NCBI GenBank assembly: GCA_016702415.1
Contig: JADJEA010000008.1
Coordinates: forward strand, 62,001-126,000
Direction of reading: 5' to 3'
DNA: 64,000 bases
From: Nostocoides sp.
Lineage (GTDB): Bacteria > Actinomycetota > Actinomycetes > Actinomycetales > Dermatophilaceae
Numbering within the stretch: the first letter of the stretch is position 1; every line of letters starts with the position of its first letter. A program made the translations under genes and the position numbers. Below are positions 51,602 through 59,862 of the stretch, piece by piece. The notes under the pieces are model-generated. The model searched no databases and was not told the DNA's origin. It saw only the letters and a program-made list of their open reading frames with translations.

Positions 51602-52213
51602 TTATCCGAGGTCGGGGTCGGGGTCGGGGAACTCGACCGGCCAGCCCTTCTTGGCGAGCTGGTCACGAACCCGCCGCATATCGGACTCCGGCGCCTGTCC
51701 GTGGGTGTAGTCGCTGATCGCCGCGGCGATGTCGTCGGGCCCGGCCGGGCTGACCTCGGCCTCGCGCAATGCGCGGGCGATGTGCTTGACCTCCGACCGC
51801 GTCAGCCGCCGCTCCAGGAGCGCGAGCAGCGGGACATAGTCCGTCTCCGGAACCCCACCCGGGTAGCCTTCGCGCAACCAGGTGACGATCCGGCTGAGCG
51901 TGCCGGTGTCCGCGGGCTCCTCGCGCGGTTCGGGCCAGCTGGCAGGGGCGGTTTCGCTGTCGTCGGCCAGCGGCCAACCGCCCATGACGAGCTTCGCCGA
52001 GACCTTACGCACGGCCTGGTCGTCGGGCAGCAGCACCCGCGCGGCCTCCTGGGAGAGGACGCCCTCCCCCTGCATGGTCATCAGCAGGGCGCGGGCCCGC
52101 TTGGTGCCCAGGCGGGTCTGGAGGACGGCATACAACGCCGCGGCTTCGTCGTCGGGAACCGTGCCCGCGAACCCCTCGCGGACCCACTCGAGGACGGATC
52201 CGTTGTCGGTCAT
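51602..52213 (-). CDS. Tandem DUF3349 protein, copy 2
   Basis: 203 aa from the ATG at 52213. A diverged first repeat (VLEWVREGFAGTVPDDEAAA to LVMGGWPLAD) and a canonical second repeat (IVTWLREGYPGGVPETDYVP, then DQLAKKGWPVEFPDP). Homologous over its length to copy 1. Lies 12 bases after the small membrane protein gene and belongs to the pit operon. Might regulate or support phosphate uptake; no activity is known. Confidence 0.88.
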   Translation of the reverse strand: MTDNGSVLEWVREGFAGTVPDDEAAALYAVLQTRLGTKRARALLMTMQGEGVLSQEAARVLLPDDQAVRKVSAKLVMGGWPLADDSETAPASWPEPREEPADTGTLSRIVTWLREGYPGGVPETDYVPLLALLERRLTRSEVKHIARALREAEVSPAGPDDIAAAISDYTHGQAPESDMRRVRDQLAKKGWPVEFPDPDPDLG

Positions 52214-52225
52214 GGTGGCGGGCCC

Positions 52226-52537
52226 TTACTTCTTCTTCTCGACGATGGTCGGGATGATGTGGTCGAAGCTGACGGCCTTGCCCATGCCGGACGCGGCGAT
52301 CATCGTGATGCCGAGCGCAATGGCGCCGGCGATGATGAGCATGAGCACGGCCGCGAGGGCCTTGCCCATGGGGGTGTATGTCGTGTGCGTCCGCCCGTCG
52401 GTGTCGACGGCCTGGGTGGCGCCGAGGGTGAGTAGACGCATGGCGAGGGCGTAGATCACCGGCAGGCCCGCGCCGAACGCGAGTCCGGCCATGAGGACCT
52501 TGGAGCCACCCTGGAATGCGAGTTCGAGGCTGCGCAT
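52226..52537 (-). CDS. Small membrane protein of the pit operon (Rv0544c-like position)
   Basis: 103 aa from the ATG at 52537. Two hydrophobic segments: KVLMAGLAFGAGLPVIYALAM and LAAVLMLIIAGAIALGITMIA, with a C-terminal GMGKAVSFDHIIPTIVEKKK. Lies between pit and DUF3349 genes, 22 bases after pit. The same gene order is known in mycobacteria. Likely an accessory subunit of the phosphate permease, inferred from conserved neighbourhood. Confidence 0.8.
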   Translation of the reverse strand: MRSLELAFQGGSKVLMAGLAFGAGLPVIYALAMRLLTLGATQAVDTDGRTHTTYTPMGKALAAVLMLIIAGAIALGITMIAASGMGKAVSFDHIIPTIVEKKK

Positions 52538-52559
52538 GATGTGTCGTTCCTTCGCGTGA

Positions 52560-53798
52560 TCAGTGGCCGCGGGTGGCGGTCTCGGCGGGGGCGTGCTGGT
52601 CGAGGACGTCCTGGGGACGGTCCCATTCCTCGTTGACGTTGTGCGCACCGACCGGCTGGTTCCGCGAGCGCATGAAGATGTAGCCCGCCACTGCGCACAG
52701 CAGGGCGAAGACGACGATCGGTCCGGCGGTGTAGCCGAGCGCGTGCCCGAGGTAGTACATCCCGGCCGCGACCAGAGCGGCCAGCGGGAAGGTCGTGGCC
52801 CAGGCGATGACCATGCGGCCCGCGGTGTTCCAGCGGACGTGCGTCCCGCGGCCCAGCCCGCCACCAAGGACGGAGCCGGTGGCGACGTGGGTCGTCGACA
52901 GGGCGAAGCCCAGGTGGCTCGCGGCGAGGATGACCGCGGCCGAGGACCCGTCGGAGGCCATGCCCTGGCGGGGGGTGATGTCGACCAGCCCTCGGCCCAG
53001 GGTTCGGATGATGCGCCATCCGCCGAGATAGGTGCCCAAGGCGATGGCCGAGGCGGCCGTGACCTTGACCCAGACGGGAACCGAGCCGGACGTGGCATCC
53101 CAATGTCCAGCCGCGATGAGGGCCAGGGTCATCACACCCATCGTCTTCTGGGCGTCGTTGGTGCCGTGCGCCAGGGAGACCAGGGACGCCGACCCGATCT
53201 GACCCCACCGGAAGTAGCGCTCGCTGAGCTTGGTCATGATCCCGTTGGTGAGCTTGTGCACCAGCCAGCACCCGGTGAAGGCGATGATCATGGCGATGAT
53301 CGGGGAGATGAAGCTCGGGATGAGCACCTTGCCGACGACCCCGTCGAGCTTCGTGCCGTCACCGGTCCACTTCACGCCGCTGAGGCCGAAGCCGGCGGCG
53401 GCAGCGCCGGTGAGCCCGCCGAGCAGGGCGTGCGAGGAACTCGAGGGCAGGCCCAGTAGCCAGGTGAAGAGGTTCCAGATGATCCCGCCGATGAGGCCGC
53501 ACAGGACCACGAGGAGGAGCTTGTCGCCATTGTCTGCGCCAAGGATCGCCGGAAGGGGTTTGCCGCTCTTGTCCTGGATCTTCACGACCGCATTGGAGAC
53601 AGTGAGCGCGACCTCCACGGAGAGGAAGGCACCGACCAGGTTGAGGATGGCGGAGAGCGCGACTGCAGCCTTGGGCTTCAGTGCGCCGGTCGAGATCGAC
53701 GCGGCCATGGCGTTGGCCGTGTCATGGAATCCGTTGGTGAAATCGAAGGCAAGTGCTGTCCCGATGACGAGCACGAGAATAACGTTCGCTGCGTCCAC
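52560..53798 (-). CDS. pitA: Low-affinity inorganic phosphate transporter, PiT family
   Basis: 412 aa. The two PiT signature repeats are clear: ALAFDFTNGFHDTANAMAAS near the N-terminus and GQIGSASLVSLAHGTNDAQK in the second half. About ten hydrophobic helices; GLPSSSSHALLGGLTGAA and STTHVATGSVLGGGLGRG are further family segments. Takes up metal-phosphate complexes driven by protons. First gene of the operon pitA, small membrane protein, DUF3349. Confidence 0.93.
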   Translation of the reverse strand: MDAANVILVLVIGTALAFDFTNGFHDTANAMAASISTGALKPKAAVALSAILNLVGAFLSVEVALTVSNAVVKIQDKSGKPLPAILGADNGDKLLLVVLCGLIGGIIWNLFTWLLGLPSSSSHALLGGLTGAAAAGFGLSGVKWTGDGTKLDGVVGKVLIPSFISPIIAMIIAFTGCWLVHKLTNGIMTKLSERYFRWGQIGSASLVSLAHGTNDAQKTMGVMTLALIAAGHWDATSGSVPVWVKVTAASAIALGTYLGGWRIIRTLGRGLVDITPRQGMASDGSSAAVILAASHLGFALSTTHVATGSVLGGGLGRGTHVRWNTAGRMVIAWATTFPLAALVAAGMYYLGHALGYTAGPIVVFALLCAVAGYIFMRSRNQPVGAHNVNEEWDRPQDVLDQHAPAETATRGH

Positions 53799-53917
53799 GA
53801 GGCACAGTGTGCCGAGGACACCGGAGCTTCACCAGAGGGGAAGCCATTGTTCACCCTCTGTTCACCTTGTTTGTCGCGGAAGTCACAAGAGAAGACCCGA
53901 TACCCAGGAGTAACACC

Positions 53918-55165
53918 GTGTTTCGCCCACTCGCGACGCCAGGCCAGGCCGGCGCACTGACCGATATCGAGGGCATCCGGGTCGGTCACGCGACCCTCGA
54001 GGGGGCCGGGCGACTGACCGGGACGACCGTGGTCGTCATGCCCGCCGGGGGTGCCGTCGCCGGGGTCGACGTCCGCGGCGCCGCGCCCGGAACCCGCGAG
54101 ACCGACCTGCTCGATCCCGGGTGCCTGGTCGACCGGGTGCACGCGATCGTCCTCAGTGGCGGGAGCGCGTTCGGTCTCGCCACCGCGGAGGGCGTCATGG
54201 ACGGTCTGTATGCCGCCGGCCACGGCTGGCCCATGGGCGCCCCCGGGGAGGTGGTCCCCATCGTCCCCGCCGCGGTGATCTTCGATCTGGGCCGCGGGGG
54301 CGACTTCCGCGGGCACCCCACAGCGGCGGAAGGTGCCGCCGCGCTGGCCGCCGCCGGGGCGCACACTCCCGCGGGATCGGCGGGATCGGCGGGGCTGGGC
54401 GCGGGATCGGCGGGATCGGCGGGGCTGGGCGCGGGGTCGGCGGGGACGGCGGGGGAGGAACAGTTGAGCGAGGCGCCGGAGAGCGAGGCACCGGACAGGG
54501 AGGAAACCCTGACTGAGGGCCGGGTCGGCGCCGGAACCGGTGCCCGGGCCGGCTCCCTGGCCGGTGGCCTCGGGTCGGCGAGCACGATCCTGCCGGACGG
54601 CTCGCGGGTCGCGGCCCTCGTCGTCGTCAACGCGATCGGGTCCCCGGTCGACCCACGCACCGGCGAACTCCTGGCCGCCCATCACTGTCTGCCCGGCGAC
54701 CTGCCCGCCCTGGTGACCCCCGACCCGGGCGAGGTGGCAGCGTATGCCGCGATGCGGCATACGGAGGCCGCTGCGGCGGGACTGCTTCCCGGCGGGGCGA
54801 CGACGATCGGGGTCATCGCCACCGATGCGACGTTGACCAAGGCCGGGTGCCGGCGCCTCGCCGGCGCCGGACACGACGGCCTCGCCCGGGCGCTCGCGCC
54901 GGTCCACACGATGCTCGACGGGGACACGCTCTTCGCCGTGGCGACCGGGGCGCGGCCGGAACCCTGTCTCGCCGGCCTACTCGCCCTGCACGAGGCCGCA
55001 GCCGCGTGCGTGACCCGGGCCGTTGCCCGCGCGGTGCTCGCGGCGACGTCGGTGACGATGTGGCCGGGCACAGAGCGCGAGCAGCGGGTCCTCAGCTATC
55101 TCGACGCGTTCCCCTCGGCCCGTGACGGCTCGGCGCCCTCGTCCCCCACGTCGCCGACCTGCTGA
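53918..55165 (+). CDS. P1/S58-family peptidase (DmpA / NylC-like N-terminal nucleophile hydrolase)
   Basis: The GTG at 53918 has AGGAG at 53906-53910. Product 415 aa. Family features: ALTDIEGIRVGHAT, VDVRGAAPGTRETDLLDP, AIVLSGGSAFGLATAEGVMDGL, VPIVPAAVIFDLGRG, and the probable self-cleavage region ATTIGVIATDATLTKAGCRRLA, where Thr would become the N-terminal nucleophile. A 50-80-residue insert of Ala/Gly/Ser repeats and acidic residues (about 145-205) is unusual and stems from a DNA tandem repeat. Could cleave D-amino-acid-terminal peptides or cyclic amides. Confidence 0.82.
   Translation: MFRPLATPGQAGALTDIEGIRVGHATLEGAGRLTGTTVVVMPAGGAVAGVDVRGAAPGTRETDLLDPGCLVDRVHAIVLSGGSAFGLATAEGVMDGLYAAGHGWPMGAPGEVVPIVPAAVIFDLGRGGDFRGHPTAAEGAAALAAAGAHTPAGSAGSAGLGAGSAGSAGLGAGSAGTAGEEQLSEAPESEAPDREETLTEGRVGAGTGARAGSLAGGLGSASTILPDGSRVAALVVVNAIGSPVDPRTGELLAAHHCLPGDLPALVTPDPGEVAAYAAMRHTEAAAAGLLPGGATTIGVIATDATLTKAGCRRLAGAGHDGLARALAPVHTMLDGDTLFAVATGARPEPCLAGLLALHEAAAACVTRAVARAVLAATSVTMWPGTEREQRVLSYLDAFPSARDGSAPSSPTSPTC
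54371..54454. repeat. 30-bp in-frame tandem repeat in the peptidase gene
   Basis: Two exact 30-bp copies (54371-54400, 54401-54430) and a diverged partial third copy to 54454. They code for repeats of GSAGSAGLGA. In-frame expansion suggests slippage in a surface loop. Confidence 0.8.
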
Positions 55166-55182
55166 CCCGGGGCGCCGACGCG

Positions 55183-55209
55183 TTTGCACTCTCGACCCGA
55201 GAGTGCCAA
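55183..55209. promoter_or_regulatory. CIRCE element 1 (HrcA operator)
   Basis: TTTGCACTC and GAGTGCCAA flank nine bases, close to the CIRCE consensus TTAGCACTC-N9-GAGTGCTAA. TTGCAC at 55184-55189 inside it can be the -35 of groEL, with AATAAT at 55208-55213 as -10 after 18 bases. Confidence 0.8.
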
Positions 55210-55217
55210 TAATGGCG

Positions 55218-55244
55218 TTAGCACTCTCCCTGTGAGAGTGATAA
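55218..55244. promoter_or_regulatory. CIRCE element 2 (HrcA operator)
   Basis: TTAGCACTC and GAGTGATAA flank nine bases, with one departure from consensus. It spans the predicted transcription start. Together with element 1 it places groEL under HrcA repression, relieved by heat or unfolded protein. Confidence 0.9.
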
Positions 55245-55362
55245 TCCCGACCTCCTGGGTGAGGTCCGGTATGCCGTGGTGACGTGAGCCGCGCAGTCCG
55301 GACCGTCCGTCGCGGGCACCGACGAGGTCATCCGACAGCAATCGTGTGGAGGAACCACCCGA

Positions 55363-56991
<1,629 letters not shown>

Positions 56992-57009
56992 GCCCTACTG
57001 CCTCGTCCA

Positions 57010-57047
57010 CGAAGGGCGGTCTCCCCAATCGGGGCGGCCGCCCTTCG
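57010..57047 (+). terminator. groEL terminator
   Basis: CGAAGGGCGG (57010-57019) pairs exactly with CCGCCCTTCG (57038-57047), enclosing an inner CCCC-AATC-GGGG stem. It starts 19 bases after the groEL stop. Confidence 0.8.
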
Positions 57048-57055
57048 GCTTTCCC

Positions 57056-57294
57056 CAGCTTGAGCGCGTGTCCCCGAGCATTTGACGCGTGTGCCCCCAA
57101 CTTGAGCACGCCCTGGCAACTTGAGCACGCGCCCCAACGTGGGCGAGTCAGCAACTTGAGCACGCTCCCCAACTTGAGCACGTCATGTCGACTTGAGCAC
57201 GCGAGATCTCGCGTGCTCAAGTCGACATTGCGTGCTCAAGTTGGAGGGCCGGCGGGTTATGGCGTGCTCAGGGCGTTATGGCGTGCTCAAGTCC
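57056..57294. repeat. Array of CAACTTGAGCACG repeats, direct then inverted
   Basis: Plus-strand copies of (CA)ACTTGAGCACG start at 57098, 57117, 57152, 57170 and 57189, with diverged copies near 57058 and 57082. Minus-strand copies (CGTGCTCAAGT) start at 57212, 57231 and 57282, with a diverged one at 57263. Spacing is irregular (about 18-35 bp) and the array flips orientation at a perfect palindrome. It occupies most of the 416-base gap between groEL and the next gene; no coding potential is credible. Confidence 0.85.
57185..57228. repeat. 44-bp perfect palindrome at the centre of the repeat array
   Basis: Bases 57185-57206 and 57207-57228 are exact reverse complements, centred on AGATCT. 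Each arm contains one array unit (ACTTGAGCACG). No loop bases are present, so it would form a cruciform or act as a dimer site. Confidence 0.92.
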
Positions 57295-57296
57295 GT

Positions 57297-57344
57297 GAGC
57301 CGGGAGCGGGAGGAGCCGGGAGCGGGAGGAGCCGGGAGCCGGAG
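57297..57344. repeat. 16-bp tandem repeat, three copies
   Basis: GAGCCGGGAGCGGGAG occurs at 57297, 57313 and, with one change, 57329. It directly follows the array. Confidence 0.85.
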
Positions 57345-57407
57345 GACGAGGGGCGGGCGACGAGCCATCACCTCCAGCCCCGGGCGCGCCGGGGGAGGAT
57401 GGGGGGC

Positions 57408-58166
57408 GTGAGCATCTGGATCGACCCGCCTCGCTGGCCGGCGCACGGGCGGCTGTGGTCGCACCTGATCTCCGACACCTCGACGGCGGAGCTGCGCACC
57501 TTCGCCGACGAGGCGGGGGTGCCCGCCCGGGCCTTCGAGGGCGACCACTACGACGTGCCGCAGGAGTTGTATGCCGACCTCCTCGCCGCCGGTGCCCGCC
57601 CCACCACCACCGCCCACCTCCTCCAGCTCCTCGATTCCGCGCGGTTGAGGTTGCGAAAACGGACGGGGGAGAAGGGGATCGGCCGAGTGCTCGATGTCCG
57701 GTTCCCCGACGGCAGCATCGCCGACGTCGATCTGGTGGCCTCGTCCCGCACCCCACCGGAGGGCGCCACGTTCGCCTCGGCCGTGGTCGTCCAGGAAGCG
57801 GGCGGGCGGTTCCTCATGGCCTACTCCCGGCGGCGCCGCGAGTGGAGCGCCCCGGGTGGGTGGCGCGAGCCGGGCGAATCACCGCTGACCACCGCAGTCC
57901 GTGAGACCGCGGAGGAAACCGGGATCGCCCTCGACCCCCAGGCCCTGCGCCCGGTGGCGTACGAACGCTTCCACCCCCACCCCGCCAGCCCGTGGCCGGT
58001 CCCGGGCGGCCGCTTCCTCGCCGTCTTCCGGTGCGACCTGACCGCGTCGTCGCCTGCCCTCACCGCCCCCGAGGGCGAGCCCGCCGAGTGGGTGGACCGC
58101 GAGTCGATGCTCAGGCGGTATGCCGAGTCCTGGTGGCTCCCGCTCCTCACCCACCTCCTCCCCTGA
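57408..58166 (+). CDS. DUF4031-Nudix fusion protein
   Basis: GTG at 57408, product 252 aa. Residues 1-85 match DUF4031 (VSIWIDPPRWPAHGRLWSHL to DHYDVPQELYADLLAAGAR). Residues about 125-250 are a Nudix hydrolase with the full box GGWREPGESPLTTAVRETAEETGI (G-x5-E-x7-REtaEE-x-G-I). The Nudix domain hydrolyses nucleoside-diphosphate-linked compounds; the DUF4031 role is unknown, and the fusion suggests it shares a nucleotide substrate. Confidence 0.85.
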   Translation: MSIWIDPPRWPAHGRLWSHLISDTSTAELRTFADEAGVPARAFEGDHYDVPQELYADLLAAGARPTTTAHLLQLLDSARLRLRKRTGEKGIGRVLDVRFPDGSIADVDLVASSRTPPEGATFASAVVVQEAGGRFLMAYSRRRREWSAPGGWREPGESPLTTAVRETAEETGIALDPQALRPVAYERFHPHPASPWPVPGGRFLAVFRCDLTASSPALTAPEGEPAEWVDRESMLRRYAESWWLPLLTHLLP

Positions 58167-58202
58167 CCTTCCTCCAGAAAACGCGCACTCACGCCAAGGC
58201 GT

Positions 58203-58832
58203 TCACGCCAGGCGCGCCAACTCCCGGGCGAGGTTCGCGCGGGCGGCGCCTGTCCACTCCCGGTGGGGGAGGTCCGCGGCATACAACCGGGGTCGCCGCG
58301 CGAGGGCGGAGAGGATGGCGGAGCGGGCCGCGGCATACTCCCGCTCCGGGACGTGCGCGTACTCCGCGCGCACCGCAGCGGAATACTCCTCGTAGCGTGC
58401 CACTGGCGCCGACAGGATCCACAGGTCGGCGTCGTGGACCGCCGCGGCGAGCCGATCCTCTTGCGGGAGTTGGTGATCCGCGGTCGCCAGGACGAGGTCG
58501 ACCACCCTGCTTCGGTATGCCGCATCCACCCCCAGCGCCGTGCACGCCCGTCTCGCCACGCCCGCCGACGCCGCCTCATTGTCCGCGCGCGCCGGCTCAT
58601 AGACCGCGTCATGGAACCACGCGACCAGCACACCGAGGGCGTGCTCGACCGGGTCTTGGAGAAGGCGGTCGAGGGCGGCCACCATCTCGGCCACATGGGT
58701 GGCGGTGTGGTAGCGGCGGGGAGGCTCGGCATATCGGCGCAGGAGATCGGCGCCCGTCGCGGCGACGACCTGGCTGTCCGCGTCGGGCACGAGCAGGAAG
58801 CAGGCATCCGTCCACGAAGTGAGAAGCGGCAT
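58203..58832 (-). CDS. HD-superfamily metal-dependent phosphohydrolase
   Basis: 209 aa. Metal-binding pattern of small HD proteins: RRYHTATHVAEMVAALDRLL (first His), VAWFHDAVYEP (the HD pair), LVLATADHQ, and AAAVHDADLWILSAP (late Asp). Full length for this family. Substrate unknown; relatives are annotated as predicted phosphohydrolases. Convergent with the Nudix gene. Confidence 0.85.
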   Translation of the reverse strand: MPLLTSWTDACFLLVPDADSQVVAATGADLLRRYAEPPRRYHTATHVAEMVAALDRLLQDPVEHALGVLVAWFHDAVYEPARADNEAASAGVARRACTALGVDAAYRSRVVDLVLATADHQLPQEDRLAAAVHDADLWILSAPVARYEEYSAAVRAEYAHVPEREYAAARSAILSALARRPRLYAADLPHREWTGAARANLARELARLA

Positions 58833-58957
58833 ACCCGCAACGGTCCCACGCGAGGGGCCCCTGACCAGCGGGGTCGGGTCACGTGCCGCACATGTCAGGG
58901 TCCGGTCCGGGGCGAGCCGATGTGCGTACGCGCGAGTAGCTGGTTAGCGTCTCGGAC

Positions 58958-59857
58958 ATGGTTCACGCAGGGGAAACCGTCATGTCCGCTGCCCGCGGAG
59001 CGTCGCCCACCCGAAGTGTGGCGGCGCGGACCGAGGGCCTGACCAAGATCTATGGCAAGGGGGATGCTCAGGTCGTTGCCCTCGGCGGCGTCACCGTCGC
59101 CATCAACGCCCACGAATTCACCGCCGTCATGGGGCCGTCCGGCTCCGGCAAATCGACCCTCATGCACTGCGCCGCCGGATTGGACGAGGTGACCTCCGGT
59201 CGCGTCTTCATCGGCGACGTCGACCTGACTGCGCTCAAGGAGAAGGACCTGACCCGGTTGCGCCGCGACCGGATCGGCTTCATCTTCCAAGCGTTCAACC
59301 TCATCCCGACCCTGACGGCGAAGGAGAACATCCTCCTGCCGCTGTCGATCGCCGGCCGGGACCCCGACCAGGGGTGGTTCGACCAGGTCATCGACACCGT
59401 CGGGCTGCGCGATCGGCTCTCCCACCGGCCCTCGGAACTCTCCGGCGGCCAGCAGCAGCGCGTCGCCTGTGCCCGGGCCCTCGTCTCCCGGCCCGACATC
59501 ATCTTCGCCGACGAGCCGACCGGCAATCTCGACTCGAGGTCGAGCCGCGAGGTGCTGGGCTTCCTGCGCCGGTCGGTCACCGACTTCGGTCAGACGATCG
59601 TCATGGTCACTCACGACCCGGTCGCGGCGAGCTTCACCGATCGCGTCCTCTTCCTCGCCGACGGGCAGGTGGTCGAGGAACTCCTCGCGCCGACCGCGGA
59701 GAAGGTGCTCGAACGCATGGGCCGCCTCGACACCTCCGCTCTCGACGCTTCCCACCCGGACACCTCCGCCCTGGACTCCGCCGCGCTGGGCGTGTCGTCC
59801 ACCGGCGCCTCGTCCACCGGCGCCTTGTCCGCCGGCGCCTTGTCCACCGAGGCCTGA
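58958..59857 (+). CDS. ABC exporter ATPase (MacB/LolD type)
   Basis: 299 aa from the ATG at 58958 (ATG 58982 also possible). Walker A GPSGSGKST, Q-loop FIFQAFNLIPTLTA, signature LSGGQQQRVACARAL, Walker B IIFADEPTGNLDSRSS, H-loop MVTHDPVA. Order and motifs match MacB/LolD/FtsE ATPases. The last 45 residues are Ser/Ala/Thr-rich repeats (ASSTGALSAGALSTEA) from repetitive DNA. Followed after 5 bases by its permease. Confidence 0.9.
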   Translation: MVHAGETVMSAARGASPTRSVAARTEGLTKIYGKGDAQVVALGGVTVAINAHEFTAVMGPSGSGKSTLMHCAAGLDEVTSGRVFIGDVDLTALKEKDLTRLRRDRIGFIFQAFNLIPTLTAKENILLPLSIAGRDPDQGWFDQVIDTVGLRDRLSHRPSELSGGQQQRVACARALVSRPDIIFADEPTGNLDSRSSREVLGFLRRSVTDFGQTIVMVTHDPVAASFTDRVLFLADGQVVEELLAPTAEKVLERMGRLDTSALDASHPDTSALDSAALGVSSTGASSTGALSAGALSTEA

Positions 59858-59862
59858 TCGCG

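Noticed and set aside
55166..55362. A groES gene just upstream of groEL
   Set aside because: The 197-base interval contains only the two CIRCE elements, the promoter and a leader; no GroES-like frame exists.
57056..57294. CRISPR array
   Set aside because: Units are only about 11-13 bp, spacers are irregular and partly absent, the orientation reverses at the centre, and no cas genes are nearby.
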